A stretch of DNA of 64,000 bases from Bactrocera neohumeralis (Eukaryota; Arthropoda; Insecta; Diptera; Tephritidae). The position numbers were made by a program, and so were the translations under genes. The notes under the pieces are model-generated. The model saw only the letters and a list, made by a program, of their open reading frames with translations. It did not search any database and was not told the DNA's origin. Below are positions 1-12,650 of this stretch, one piece after another (position 1 is the stretch's first letter; the number at the start of each line of letters is the position of its first letter). The DNA lies in NCBI RefSeq assembly GCF_024586455.1, contig NC_065920.1, positions 50,953,724 to 51,017,723 on the forward strand, written 5' to 3'.

Positions 1-598
1 GGCAAAAAAAGGTCAATAGCAGCATTGACCGTCAGCGATGATTGAGTGTCTGACAGCAATCAACAAACACTTGATAAATCAGATGGATTTCTCTATTTGC
101 CATTTCACTGTCAATTGATTTCAGTTTTTTATGAAAGAGTTTATTTGTTGTATTCTGTGTTTCTGTCTTTTTTTGCACAATAATATGATTGGCATGTGTG
201 TGATTTGTTGATTTTATTTATCATTATTTATTGTGTTTTTGACTATTTTCTTCGAATTTGTATAGTTTTTTTTTATTATTGTGTCTTTTTTGTTGTTTTG
301 AAGTTCGAAAATTTTTATTTAATGTGCAAAAACAAATATCTCTATGAGAATGCTGATACGCTGACAAGAATGGAAGCTTCCTAAACCTATTCGGAGTCGA
401 AAGAGAGCAGCACTAGAATGCAATTCATGCAATGCAAAAGAGCCTAAACAGGCGTTACCGGGTCTATGAAGTCACATCCGACTGCTCAACTCAACACAAA
501 TTTAAATAAATCAGAATATATACAGTCTTGTGAGGCTATCCACTAGACGTGAATGAAAAAGGGGATTAGAAGACGATGAGTAACCTATCTTAATCTAT
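1..598. other. AT-rich stretch, no gene seen
   Basis: No coding, RNA or element signature was recognised. A 62-codon frame at 196-384 is dominated by Phe, Ile, Leu and Cys codons from T-rich sequence and has no domain-like pattern, so I treat it as chance. Confidence 0.5.
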
Positions 599-599
599 A

Positions 600-1000
600 C
601 TGACAGTTTCAAATACCCCCAGAATCTTAAGATCTCTCTCATCTATCCGTCTACCAAGCTGAGCTAGAATCTTCCAAGCAGAAATACTTGTCATAGAGAA
701 CCCATGTGGCGTTCTATTAAATAACTCCGGGAGTATTCAGAAAGTTACCATATACACAGTTCTCCATAATCTGGGTTCCCGGGCACAATTGCATTTTCGG
801 CAACGAAAAAGATGACGAGTTGGTTAAGTCAGAAACCACTCTCAACGAATCCGAAACAGAGAAAAATAACGATCAAGAACAGCTAAGAATCTATAACCAA
901 AATCAAGATAACGAAGCAGAAATGGCACAAGTAACGGGCTTTTCAATAGCGACGCTACAAAAATAGACCGTTAGGGACTGCAAACGACGCCATATTTTTT
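600..1000 (+). pseudogene. LINE RNase H domain remnant
   Basis: A decayed piece of a non-LTR retrotransposon ORF2. Reading all plus frames recovers a FRLPS-like strand near 645 and then the RNase H signature around 767-825, IIWVPGH..IFGNEKDDELV, which matches the usual WVPGH.GI.GNEKADELA block near the end of the domain. Stops and frameshifts interrupt it, so it makes no product. The same block occurs at 59545-60215 and, on the minus strand, at 61701-62463. The clade (I, Jockey or LOA group) cannot be fixed from this length. Confidence 0.6.
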
Positions 1001-1009
1001 TCCGATCTT

Positions 1010-1690
1010 TTGACATTTCTCTTTAATAAGGTGTGCCATTTCATTATGGAAAGATATCCAACAACGAGTCGAAATTATTAAAATTTACTACCGAAATTCG
1101 GAGTTAGTGGTCTCAACTTTAAGAATGCTACGTCCGCTTTATGGAAATAGTACAAAATATTCTCGTGGCAGTGAGACCGTAGTGTCGAGAATATTGCTGC
1201 CGCTATCAATGGAGTAGGACCCAAATCAGTCTTTCACACGATGAAATTACGATTTGATGCGTCTTGTGGGACTAAGACCGGTACGTTACTGTGAATGGGA
1301 ATCGCTACCGCGCAATGATAACCAAATAATTTTTAGCCCGAATTGTATGATATGGACTTTTACAATATAAGGTTCCAACCGCACGGCGCCACAAGCCACA
1401 TAACGAATGTCACAATCGATTTATTGAAAACCAAGTTAGGTGAACGTGTTATCTCACGAAACGACCCAGTCATTTGGCCGCCTCGGTCGTGCGTTTTGAC
1501 GGCGTTGGACTATTTCCTATATCGAACGTGAAATTGCAGCAGTATCGGCTGATTTATGCCTTCAGCGTCTGGACTTCTGTAATGGCATCGATCCATACAT
1601 AATGGAAATCGAAAGTACTTTCACAGGAATAAAGGATTTCATTGTTACCCCAAACTTTTGTAGCGCTCTTATTTAAAACCCCGTTATGAC
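1010..1690 (+). mobile_element. DD41D (rosa-like) mariner remnant
   Basis: A decayed Tc1/mariner-superfamily transposase. The amino end reads MERYPTTSRIEIIKIYYRNS at 1046, a typical helix-turn-helix start. The catalytic half is seen at 1343-1531: FQPHGATSHITN, then VISRNDPVIWPPRSC and LTALDYFLY. Forty-one residues separate the second and third acidic positions, as in the DD41D lineage, but the second Asp (expected in QQDGAT) is His here. The middle of the protein is lost or scrambled. No terminal inverted repeats were found. Related copies are at 9630-10075 and 56205-57300. Confidence 0.75.
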
Positions 1691-2394
1691 AAGACTCAGG
1701 AAGAACTGAGGACTTATTAAATAGGTCCCAGGAAAGTATATAAAGACAGTATTACAGACTTAAAGCTGCGATACGTAGGAAATATCCACATTCCGCCCAT
1801 GCCCAATTAAACTTTTCTAAAATACCAATTAGAATTAGAGCATATTCATTCCAGTAATCGTAATGCGAAGACTTTCCTAAACTATATACTACACGACTTT
1901 CAAAAATGCAAAAACTTCCGTTGGGGATTTCAAAGACGCGAATTCTAGATATAAAGGACCCTGAATTCGGAGATCAGAAGACCGTTTGATTTTCTGTGTT
2001 GCAGTTATCAGTCCAGTATCAATCTACCATCCTTATTTTGGTAGAAAACCCAAAGTATAACGTCTTACGATTAACTCATAATCTGTGTTGCCTCCTGTGC
2101 CAGCAGTATCGTGATAAAAACCAGATTCAGGGTCGTGTGTACATCGTTAAATACTTTGTACTTTTTTGGAATACTTTGAGTTATGCCATCTGATCAAATT
2201 TGACCAGGTCTGGCCTATTTAAACACGCAAAATCCAAATGAATGAAAAAATCTTAGAAACATACAAGCTTTTTTATGCTGGTATGCAGTTTTTTCTCCAT
2301 ATATCAAGAGGTTAGGTGAAAGTGTAACGGGCAATTTTTTCCATAGATAAAAATTAAATAAAGAGTTTGCTGAAACCTTTGTCTTTTCAATAAA
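1691..2394. other. Unassigned stretch
   Basis: No recognisable coding, RNA or repeat signature. The 65-codon frame at 1996-2193 looks like chance. Part of this may be eroded flank of the mariner relics on both sides. Confidence 0.4.
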
Positions 2395-2745
2395 ATCTTG
2401 GCTACGAAGTCGTTAAAATGTTTCAGAAGTGTTTTGAAGCATCATCAAGTATTTGAGGGACGTAAAATATTCGGTGAAAGTCGTGAAGTCATCGATCACG
2501 ACAATGCTAAACTCGTACCAAAACACCTCAATCTTTTGTAAAAACCACGCCGAGTACGGTTCGCGATTGAGACGCTTGACAAGGCAACTGGAGACCCTAC
2601 ATTCGTCAGAATTACTGGTGTGGAAACTGTGATTTATGAGTATGATGTCGGAAGGTAAAGAATATAACGAAGGAAGCTGGAAATATAACTCGATACCGCA
2701 AAAAGCACCGAACGACATCCCAACCGAGGCTTAAAACAGGTGTAT
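2395..2745 (+). mobile_element. Mariner transposase remnant (DD34D type)
   Basis: Plus-strand reading across frame changes gives LKHHQVFEGRKIFGESREVI, then AKLVPKHLNLL, VRFAIETLDKATGDPTFV and TGVETVIYEYDV. The last part corresponds to the TGDETWVYEYD block that holds the first catalytic Asp; here TGDET has become TGVET, so that Asp is lost. The fragment covers the linker and start of the catalytic domain only. It resembles the better preserved relic at 27860-28730 (shared DPTF and YEYD/YGYD blocks). The minus-strand 101-codon frame at 2413-2718 is its antisense shadow. Confidence 0.7.
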
Positions 2746-4284
2746 GGAAATTGGACTAACCGCTGACTTGTTTGCTTGTATTTTCTTAAAAGGACCATAT
2801 ATTAAGAACGGCAATACAGATTTGAAATATATAAAATTGTAGTTTTTTTTTGTCAGTACGGGTCAAATTTGTTGGACATAAATTTCCACTGAAACATGGA
2901 ATGTTTCAAATGAAAACACAGAGCACCGAATCAACTACTTTAAATCGCATGCGTAAACATACTTCCGCGTCCGTTTTGTAAACAAAGGTCACATACCATT
3001 GCGCTTTGGTCATTCATATAAACACACATTTACACATCATTAAGTGTAATGACTTAAATCTATTTTCCGTAGCAAATAATCCCTAGCCACTCAATACAAA
3101 TTTACGACAGAACCTTTTAACCCAAACTTGAAAGCTCCCGCTGCACTCGTATCAACGATGGATTTGCCTTAGAATGGCACATCTTCGTATTTCTTCACCG
3201 CAACAAATCCCCATTGCACTCAACCGGCCACAAGCTTTCCTTCTTTATTTACATATTGGTTTGCCCTCCTCTTTGCACGTCACCTCTCTCGTTTATGTGA
3301 TAACTCTATTTTAGTTTTTGCATACTGCCACACCAACGCAACGAAGCTTTCGTTTTTTCACTCATGTCTACAGCTGCCACACACAGCTTCGTTTCCATAT
3401 TTTTTGCATTCTCTGTTTGTTTTTGTTTCGGCACACTCACATTTTGCCGCTTCATTGATTTTATTGGAGCATTAAATTATCACTGCAACATTTCATCGCA
3501 TCCTTTCCGCATATCCTTCAATGTAAACTGGCAAAATGCCGGACAGATGCCAACGCACGAACGTTCAGCTGTGTGAATTGCTTAGGATTAGGTGGGTTGT
3601 GTGGCACTGGAGGATTCAATTTTGTTGCTTCCACGAAAAATTTCGTTTTTTCTCAAAAGAATATTTTCATATTTTTCAAAGTTTCAGTTGCAAATATTAC
3701 GAACTATAATTTAATGTACTTTGCGCTTGGAAAAGTGAGACATGAAATTGGTTGTAACGCAAAGTGGCGGGATTACGAACGGAATTGAAGGACAAATAGT
3801 TGGATATCGAAGGATATGCGTTAGAGTATAGTGTTGCGTTAGGCCATCGTTCAAAATATTTAATGTGAATAAAAGTTCACAATAGAGAATTTTTTATATT
3901 AAGGGCTAAGGCTAAAGAATGTTGCATATAGTATTTTTATTTCTGATGACAATCGAAATTACTATAACATTAATACATACAAAATAACAGGAGATACATC
4001 GATGAGATAATACGAATAAGCTACCTAGGTATAGGGTCAGCGCAACTAACAAGTTCCTGTGGATATGGGGAAAGTAAAGTCAATATTAAAACATCAGCTT
4101 CACCAAAAGGAACTATATGAAATCTTTATATATTTTCGTTATAAACGACTTCATAGAGTTTAATTAGATTCTCAAAATGGCCTGAAAACATTAAACATTC
4201 ACTTTATGATCCCCAAATTGTACAGAAATTTCAAACCAACGACTTCCAAGAAACCACTAGATGCAGCTACATAGACTCTTCACC
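2746..4284. other. Unique-looking sequence, no gene seen
   Basis: Two adjacent short frames (3364-3576 and 3573-3788) have no recognisable domains and are best read as chance. No inverted repeats or known element ends were seen. Confidence 0.4.
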
Positions 4285-5575
4285 GCTTTCATCTACTGAA
4301 CGTATTAAAAAAAAGAATTTCAGCACTGAATACATAGACGATACGACGAGATGGGATAGATTCCGAAAGCAGAAGACGAAAACAAGATGTATTTGCAGAC
4401 AAAAAAAAGTGAGAGGGTGAAATGCGTGAGTACGGAGGGCTTGTGAAGCTTGCCGAAGGATTACTGCTCAAAAATACTACGAAAAGATGCGGAGACTAGC
4501 AGAAGGTTTCAGACCGGAGCATACTCTTGTAGAACCTCAAAAGGTGATCTAATGACTGATGTTCAAATCATAATGAAATTATGGAGGGAACACTTTCCCA
4601 GCCTGCTGAATGACGGAGAAAGCACAACACCAAGAGAGGGTGAACCAGATTTCCCAATCGATGGCGAAGTAGCAGACGGATGATTGCCCGACCATGAAAA
4701 AGTTCGAATAGTAATTACCCGTCTGAATAACAACAAAGCGGCGGAAGCCGATAGATTGCCGACCGAGCTATTCAAATATGGCGGCGAAGAACTGATAAGA
4801 AGCATGCATCAACTTCTTTATAGAATATGGTCGGAGGTAAGCATGCCCGACGATTGAAATTGATGTGGGCTCTACCCAATCCACAAAAAGGAAGATCCCT
4901 CAATCTGCGCCAACTACCGTGCGATAAGCCTTCTCAACATCGCATATAAAGTTCTATCGAGAGTACTGTGTGAAAGTCTGAAGCCCAAACCGATTGGACA
5001 TTATCGGTGTGGCTTTAGACCTGGAAAATCTACAATCAAGAGTATGCAGCTGCTGGCGCATGCCAATAATATTGATACCATTGGCCTCTACAACTGCGCC
5101 GTCAGTTCTCCTTTCCCCAGACTGAATAAGGAAGCGAAGCAAATGCGTCTGGTTGTGAACGAGGACAAGACGTAATATCTCCTGTCATCAAACAAGCTAT
5201 CCTCGGACTCGCGACTAGGCTCCAATGTCACTGTTGACAGTCATAACTTCGCCTATCTTGGAACCAGCATTAACACAAACAACAACGACAGACTCAAAAT
5301 CCAACGCAGGTTAACTCTTGCCAACGGGCGCTACTTCGGACTGAGTAGGCAATTGACAAGTAAAATCCTCTCTTGACGAATAAACACCAAATTCTAGAGT
5401 ACTACAATTATAACCGTCCTGCTTTATGGTTCAGAGGTATGGACGATGACAATATCTGATGAGTCAGCGTTACGAGTTGTCGAGAGAAAGGTTCTGCGAT
5501 CCTTTGCGCATTGACAACGACGAATATCGCACTCTAGTGGAATCTCTAATTGGCACCACATTGCGAAAAGATAAT
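4285..5575 (+). mobile_element. LINE (RTE-like) copy 1, internally deleted
   Basis: A decayed copy of the LINE best seen at 13261-15697. Plus-strand reading gives QTGAYSCRTSKGDLMTD at about 4508, a thumb-proximal block with ELFKYGGEELIRSMHQL at about 4768, YPIHKKEDPSICANYRAISL-like sequence near 4880, GFRPGKSTI near 5013, and then a jump straight to MQLLAHANNIDTI. Compared with copy 2 about 430 bp between GFRPGKST and the catalytic YADD box is deleted, and YADD itself is HANN, so the reverse transcriptase is dead. The C-terminal part (FGLSRQLTSKILS, VLLYGSEVWTMT) follows to 5460. The 3' terminus is lost near 5575. Confidence 0.85.
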
Positions 5576-5789
5576 ACTTGTCAAAGTAATTGCGTAAGTA
5601 AAGAATAAAAAGAACTCCATTATTTTTCCAACATATGCCTTTAGTAATTCATCGCATGTTGTTGTTGTGCTATATGGCATTAGGTTAGGTTAGATAAGAT
5701 TTCTTGCTTTCTTTCTCAGATAATTTCGTGATTACTTGATTCAGTATTGTTTGAGCAAGTGTTACAGGTGGACACCAACCAAATTTAGA

Positions 5790-6430
5790 GCTTTTCTTCA
5801 TTAAAGGCGAAAACATATGCCATGCGGCAAAAAATGTGAATTGAGTTTACGGTCCTGATACGGTAACCGCCAATTACACACAATTTGGTTTCGTCGATGC
5901 CGTTCCGGTAATTTTGATGTCAATGGTATATCACCTTCTGGAAGCACAATTATCGAAAATATTAAAATAATTTCTAAAGCTGATAATTATTCGTGATGAA
6001 AATTGAGTCCTTCATGACAACGGTAATAGTCGAATTGTAGTGATCCAGCGAAAATGGCGGCCAAACGTGGAATTATGGTCAGAAAGGTTTTATTTGAGTT
6101 TGATGTGATTGCCTGGAAATTATCTACTGTGAACTGCTCTCTAGACCAAATTCACAATTCGAAATTTTACCATCAAAAATTGGACCGTCTGAAGGCAGGA
6201 GTCACCCAGAAGCGGCGAGCTGTGGTCAATAGTAAAAGAATTGTGCTGCATCAGGACAACACCAGGCCACATACACCAATAGTTTCCCGCCAGAAGATCT
6301 GAGAGCCTGGCTAGGTAGTTCTTATGCATCCACAAATCTAGTCCGGACTTGGCACCAATTGATTACTACCTGTTCTTATTTATAATGATTTTGTTGGTAA
6401 AAAATTAACTGTCCCAGTTTGGCATTACGG
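5790..6430 (+). mobile_element. Mariner transposase remnant
   Basis: A decayed DD34D mariner. The amino part shows VYGPDTVTANYTQ near 5848, matching the usual VYGPDTVS..TAQRWF segment. The catalytic part at 6159-6360 reads YHQKLDRLKAGVTQKR, IVLHQDNTRPHTPIVSRQK and LMHP, matching the HQDNARPH..VTRQKL block that carries the second catalytic Asp. The centre, including the first catalytic Asp, is missing or scrambled and stops interrupt all frames. Similar mariner pieces are at 29296-29745 and 58150-58490 (minus strand). Confidence 0.8.
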
Positions 6431-8305
6431 ACTAAAGTTTCTACGAGAAATTCTCTATGAAATGACCTTCAAAATATCATTTGACTTAAATTGGATCAAC
6501 TTAATTATGCTTAATAAAACCTTCTAATCAATGCAAAGCAATTGATTGTTTTACTAAACCTTATAAATATCGAGTTTTTTTCCCGAAACGAGTTATTTTC
6601 CTGAAAGCAAAAGTGCTTCAAAAGTAATATATGGTATAAGTGGTTGACGAAACATATATGCAATTACTCTTTAACAAATATTTATGTATATAAGAGATAA
6701 TATTTCAACTGCTTTATATACAAAGATCAACATGAATTGTTCGAGGGCCACTGAGTCGCTGTAGAATATGTACTAATAGCTGGCATCTGAAGGCAAACAT
6801 ACATGCATATTTTTGTTTTCCGACCCTTTTGCATATGCCAAATAAACAGTAGCTCAGCTACAGCCAGAGAATCACGCTAAGCACACAAGAGATAAAGGCG
6901 CTGATGCAATAATTCTTGGCACAAAAAGAAAAATGTATTTAAACTGTAAACTGTGTGATTGTCAGACAAAAAATAAATAGAATTCTATATAACGAAGACA
7001 AAAAAATCAAGTGCAGATCTTTATTTTCATAAGATAAAATTGCATACAGTGCACGTTTTCAATTACCAGTTGAGTTCATTTGCAATAAATTGAAAAGAAA
7101 TATTTGTGACCCGCAATAATGTTTACGCCTGGGCATATGCAACAATTTTTTCTTGTTTTGCACAGCACGTGTGTGAGAGTATGGCAACCGTTTTGTTTAA
7201 ATTTTATCGAATGGGACTGTTGTCAACCAATCGCATACATATATATACATATATACAAACATTGTCTTATATACATAAATGTATTCCTTTTTAATACATT
7301 CGCAAACAGCATAGGCCTGAATATTTATTTATTTATGTCATATACACAATTGAATATGCATATATGTATATATTATGGCCAGTGGCCTGAGCATTTATCT
7401 GTGAATTTCGCTATCCGTCGGGTATTTTTCTGCCAATGCACAAAAAGAAAAATAAATTTGTGTTTAATTTCTCACAAACAAGCCGGTATGATTTTTGCGG
7501 AGTTACGTGGATTTTTATGATCTGTGAGTATTATTTAAATGGTATTTTCATATATTAAATCTTCATACATATATTCCACATACATAATGCACTCGCGATA
7601 AATTTGTATATGACTTTTTGTTGGCATTTGAAGGCATCGGAGACTACTTGTGGTATTTTTATTATAAGCTTTGTGAAGATCGACAGCCGTTGTTATTATT
7701 ATACCTTCAGAAAATATATCTCAAATAGTTACGAGAAATGCTATCTTGCCGAAAGTCCTAGCCGATTGAATATGTTTTCTCAATCCCCTGACTGCCGTGG
7801 GAACGATGAGAACCAGCAGCATGCAAGCAATTTTTGGTATATATGTTAGGGTTTACTTTGTTTTCCAAGTTTATTGTACTGTATCATGAAAAAATTCTTT
7901 ATTTTCAATATAAACCACGCCAAAATCATATTTCTATGCCGATGTAAATAATATAGAATTATTTGATATTTTGAATTAAGTAAAGAAATCTGCAACACTG
8001 AAAAACTGATATTCGAATTCAAAATTGTCTTCTCTACCACAAAGAACTCAATGATTTTTTCCATAAAAAACATTCCTTTCAAACTTATAGCAGTTAAATT
8101 TATATATGAAATGTACTGATTTATGCACTACAAGTTACTCATACGACATGGTGCACTGCATGAATATAGTATATTTGATACATAAATTTAAACATTTTCT
8201 TGCAAAATCACAGACAACAATACAAATCACAGACAAATATACAAGAAATAGTAAGACTTTTTAATTTTAAGTTTCGCGTGAAAAAACACATTCGTCGAAG
8301 TATTT
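6431..8305. other. AT-rich unique-looking sequence
   Basis: No gene or element recognised. Short frames at 7106-7294, 7119-7520, 7604-7849 and 7846-8082 (minus) lack domain signatures and carry many TATA- and CATA-derived codons. Tracts of TATACATA occur near 7238-7290. Confidence 0.4.
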
Positions 8306-9270
8306 TTGTTAGGTTGGCATTGCTTTCAGTGACAACTGAAATTATTCAATAAAGATTTCCATTAAATTTTGTGTGAGGAATCAAATTTCTCGTGCCGACA
8401 ACGTTCAAAATGTTGGAAAAGGGCTTCACTGATAATTGTTTGTCGCAACCAAGTGTTTTTGATTGGTACAAATTATTCAAAGAGGGTCGAGAACGCGTTG
8501 ACGACGAACCACGTCCGGTCATCAACATCCACTGTTCATCAACGCGTCAATAAAATACAGCACTTGGTGTTTGGGAATCAATGATTAAGAGTCAGAGATC
8601 TTACTGACAGCGTTGAAATATCGTAAGGATTAGTGAAAACAATTTGAAAGATTATTTGGGCTTAAGAAAAGTGAAAGCACGATTGGGTTCCAAAATCACT
8701 AAATTTAAAAACAGCGTCGCGTTAACGTCTGTGAAACAATGCTTCCCGACTACTAGGAACTCATGAAATATATTATTACTAGCGAAGAGTCTTGGATCTA
8801 TGCGACTGAATCGGAAACAGACATATTATGCCAAGGGTGAGCAGAAGTCGAAAAAACCACGTCAAAGCAGGTCAAATAGCAAGGTTATGTTGACAGTTTT
8901 CTTCGGTTACCGAGGTATGGTGCACTCCGAATTCCTTTCGACCGGCCAAACTATCAACAAGGAATAATTGCGTGTTATGCGTCCTTTGGCCGACAACTCT
9001 TGATATTTGCACCATGATAATGCACCGTTGCTTACTGCATTAATTCTTCGTCAGTTTTTTACCCAATTTTCAGCCAATATCGTGCCGCAACCACCGCATT
9101 CGCCTGGTGCGTGTGACTTCTGGCTATTCAGCTAACTCAAACAACCACTCAGGCAAAGTTAACCTTTAAAATTGAGGAATAGCTTGGATACCAACTATAG
9201 CTTAAAATTGTTCGCGCTCCTCAAAACCCAACTTCTCTAAGAGATTATTATTTAAATTGTACCAAAATCA
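8306..9270 (+). mobile_element. Mariner element remnant, near full length
   Basis: The longest decayed DD34D mariner in the first 10 kb. Plus-strand reading gives IKFCVRN..SRADNVQNVGK, VFDWYKLFKEGRERVDDEPR (8455-8515), NNLKDYLGLRKVKARLGSK (8640-8700), a SEESWIYATESET block corresponding to GDESWIYAYD, KKPRQSRSNSKVMLTVFFGY, GMVHSEFLSTGQTINKE, LHHDNAPLLTA and NIVPQPPHSPGACDFWLF. The second Asp (HHDN) and the third (ACDFW) survive, while the DE of the first block has become EE. Several stops and frameshifts make it inactive. The order of blocks is complete, so only point decay, not large deletion, separates it from a whole transposase. Confidence 0.85.
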
Positions 9271-9629
9271 AAACAAGGGAAATTATTAATATTGCGAAGA
9301 TGCATGAGCTCAATAACTGATAACTCAGATATTGACGTATATATCCTTTATCTTATCGGCCATCAAATTAACTACTTTCTTATTCGATTTTAATATATTT
9401 GAATTCTATCTGAGAGGTACAAATCATATATAATTTATTGCCTGAAAAAAGTTACTTCATAGATGACGCTGTGAAATGTAATGACTATCTGATTAAATTT
9501 ATTTTTCAAATCCATAAGAGTTATCTGTGTTTATATGATAATTGGAGTTGGTCGTTTTAACGGCTTTTACTTAATTTATACGCAGTTTAGTTTAGGATTT
9601 CATAATAAGCAGACTTTCTCCGGAATAAC
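9271..9629. other. Short gap between mariner relics
   Basis: AT-rich, with no signature recognised. Confidence 0.4.
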
Positions 9630-10075
9630 GTTCCCGCACGTTCGGTGAAATGGTCCGAAACTAAATGGCCACCGATCCTGATTTTCACAAGAAAACTTTT
9701 TTCAGCGATGAAGCTTATTTTTGGTTGAGTGGGTCTGTATATAAACAAAATTGTCGCATTTGGAATTGCTGGCCTCTATGGCCAAATGATGCGAGCCATA
9801 ATGTCACAGTCATTGTAGAATGCTTGGAGCCATGTACCTGAATTAAAATATGTTGATGTGGGCACACAAGATGACGCTACATGCCGAACAGGCGACGGAA
9901 CAATAAATTTATTAACACCGCTGGACTATTTTTTGTGGGGTTATGGAAGTCGCTTGTCCACACAGATACAAATTCCGCGACCCAAATTGCGGCAAAAAGT
10001 GATCGAAAATTGGTTATATCGGCTGGAATTTATTCGTACCAGCCGCGGCAATCACTTATCGTTATAATGAAACTA
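9630..10075 (+). mobile_element. DD41D (rosa-like) mariner remnant
   Basis: Plus-strand reading gives DPDFHKKTFFSDEAYFWLSG (from about 9675), KQNCRIWN and NDASHNVTVIVEC, which is the block containing the first catalytic Asp (SDEAYF). Then GTQDDATCRTG corresponds to QQDGATCHT with the second Asp, and INLLTPLDYFLWGY holds the third. About 30 residues between the last two are deleted, because INLL runs straight into TPLDYF. It belongs with 1010-1690 and the well-preserved 56205-57300 copy. Confidence 0.8.
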
Positions 10076-10992
10076 TATTCTTGGCTATGACATTAAATTA
10101 CATGCACTTTACTCATTCTTCAAAACCGCATGCCTAAAATTTGGTAAGAATTTCTGGATATAGGTGGAAGAGTTTTGTAAAATGTTCGAAGGTAATTGTT
10201 GATTAAAACTAATATTATGAGAAAATTAAACAGTAGATTTACAAAACTTTATTCCGGTCTAAAGAAATAAATTTACAAACATTCTGCTTTACACACTTGT
10301 ATTTGCAATTTCAAACAAAAAAACGCATTTTTAATTTTACGTGCTCTGCTGTGCCAGCCAAAAACTCCAACACTACAGCGGATTAGACAGGGACTTTTTG
10401 CTAAGTTTGTAATACCCCATAGTGTACTTAAACCAAAAAAATTTTTTTTTATTTTTTAAATTTTGAATCTTGTTTAATATTATTTTACCTGAGAACTTCA
10501 AATCAGGGTTGAAATATTATTTCCGGTCACTTACCTGAAATAAAAGAAAAATATTGAATATTAATAAAAAACACATTTTTAAAGTTTAATAATAAAACAT
10601 TTATTTGACACACTTTCTTATTTTTAAGAATTTTCACAATTTGACCACAAACATAATAATTTTCAAGTGAAGGCGCAAACCAACCGATGCAATGAAATCT
10701 ATACAAGCATAATGATACATTTTTGGTAAGACTGAATAAAGTCTGAGGACAATGAATGACACATTTACTTGAAGAAAAGTTAGAGTTTTAACAAAGGTTC
10801 TTTCTATACTTAGCACCATTATAGTATGATTTTCCCAAATTATTAAATTCCCATATGAAAACTTAAAAATAGATTTGTTTTCATAAGCTCTCGATACAGA
10901 AATATCGCGTTATCTTTGTGCCCAGCCAGTATGTTTGAAATGATCCATCATCCATAAGCCTGATTTAGAGCATTTAGAAGCGATCTTTATTG
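10076..10992. other. AT-rich unassigned stretch
   Basis: No coding or repeat signature recognised. The 61-codon minus frame at 10634-10819 looks like chance. A long T/A homopolymer tract lies at 10434-10470. Confidence 0.4.
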
Positions 10993-12055
10993 TAACAGGT
11001 CAATAGAAAAGTCCCCGGCCTGGCATATAGATGGCTCTACAACTACTTTTTAGTTAGCCCTTTAGCCATAACCTTTAAAAAGCGCGTGTATAAATTTGAC
11101 AGCTTTCGGGTTATTAGTATGTGAATTATATGATTTTGAGTGAAGCAAAAATATTGATAAAAATGAATTTTGTGTGATGCTCTTTGAAGGAAAATAATGC
11201 AGGTGAAACAAAAAACTGACTTAACGAAGAGTTTCGAGACACTGTCTCAGGAAAATAAACCATTAAGGATTGGTATGCTAAGTTTAGACGCTAAAATGAG
11301 CACCGAAGACGGTGAACGAAGTGGACGCCCAAAAAAGTTAGTTACCGACGAAAACATCAAAAAAGTTCATAAAATAATTTTGGATGACTGTAAAGAGAAG
11401 TTGTTCGAGATAGCCGATAATCTAAAGATTAAAACTGATTGCCGACATCACATAATTCATGAATATTTGATGAAATTGAGGTATGAGAAAGATCTGAGTA
11501 AAATGGATGCGCGAACTCACTTTTAACAACGACGAGTTGATGATTCGGAGCAATGTTTGAAGATATTTAAGCGTAAGTAACCCGAGGTTCTGCATGGATA
11601 TGTGATAATAGAAGAAATGTGGCACCATCATTTCACTAAGAAATAAAAACGACAATCATCCGAGTGGACGGTACACGATGAACCCGCTCCAAAGCATGGA
11701 AAAACGCAACAATCGGCTGGCAAGGTTAGGGAGTCTGTATTTTGGGATGCGTATGGAATAATTTGTATTGACTACCTTGAAAAAAGAAAACCAAGAACAG
11801 TGACTATTAAATAGCATTATTGAACCGTTTGAAGCAGAAACTCATCGAAAAACGAATTTGAAGAAAAATAAAGTGCTGTTTCACCACGATTACAAGTCAG
11901 TGAAAGGGATGGCAAAAATCCATGAATTCGGCTTTGAATTGTTTCCGCATCCACTGTATTCTCAAGATTTGGCCCCCAGGGACTGTTCTCAGATCTCAAA
12001 AGAATGCTCGCTGAGAAAAAATTTTCGTCGAATGCAGAGGTGATCGCCGAAACTG
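10993..12055 (+). mobile_element. Mariner element remnant with 5' terminal repeat
   Basis: A TA dinucleotide at 10993-10994 is followed by ACAGGTCAATAGAAAAGTCC, a mariner-style terminal repeat that recurs at 53964 (there ACAGATCAATTGAAAAGTAC), so the two belong to one family. The frame at 11197-11526 (109 codons) holds a DNA-binding domain, GERSGRPKKLVTDENIKKVH and IADNLKI. After it come MWHHHFTKK, QSSEWTVHDEPAPKHGKTQQ, SAGKVRESVFWDAYGIICID, then LFHHDYKSVK and LFPHPLYSQDLAPRDC. The second Asp is at HHDY and the third at PRDC; the first, expected in DETWIHHF, is replaced (EEMWHHHF). No 3' repeat was found. Confidence 0.85.
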
Positions 12056-12650
12056 TGGCCGCAACAACAGCAAAACTTCCAACAAAAGCCCCAACAGGAA
12101 GAACAACAAAATAAAGACCAAGGCGTCTTATGCAGAAGTAAGTAAGGATACTTAGATGCCCTATACTCACTATCAATCCAAAACAACCGCACAAAATTAA
12201 AAAAAAAAATAGCTTCAAGGAAAACTCGGGCCACACAAGTACTATCAGCAAAACAAGGAGAAAGAAAGGAACATCTCAATTGCCACCACAGAAGGACTTT
12301 AAAACTCACCGAAACAAGAGTAATTTACCCAAGTGAGACGGGCAGGAGAGGAATCCATAGGAAAATGCAAAAATATCGCGCAAATAATGAAAATGGCGAT
12401 GGAAAAACAAAAGAACGTCAGCATGAACGTTAAGTACGGAACGGCATAGCAGGCTGACGGACGAAGGAGGCAGTGATCATAAAGTCAGCAGAAGGCAATA
12501 GCTACATTGAGGTCCTTAAGAATAGCCGCAGCTAGGTAAATCTTAAAGAATCAGAGGTTAAGATCAAAGGGCTGCTTTGGGCCAGGGCACTTAACATGGG
12601 ACTACAAAGTGCCCGATAGGAGAGGACAAGGTTTGTTGCGACTTTCGGTT
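12056..12650 (+). pseudogene. LINE ORF1 (gag-like) remnant
   Basis: Plus-strand pieces rich in Lys, Gln, Thr and Ala lead to VIIKSAEGNSYIEVLKNSRS (about 12476) and VNLKESEVKIKG. This pattern is typical of the region before the zinc knuckles of insect LINE ORF1 proteins, which bind the element RNA. Stops occur throughout and no CCHC knuckles are left. The boundary with the mariner to the left is uncertain. The minus-strand frames at 11817-12251 and 11989-12309 are antisense shadows. It could belong to the same LINE group as the RNase H relics elsewhere in the window. Confidence 0.55.

Noticed and set aside
11817..12251. 144-codon minus-strand frame, hydrophobic
   Set aside because: It is antisense to mariner and LINE ORF1 remnants; the hydrophobic look comes from reversing A- and C-rich codons.
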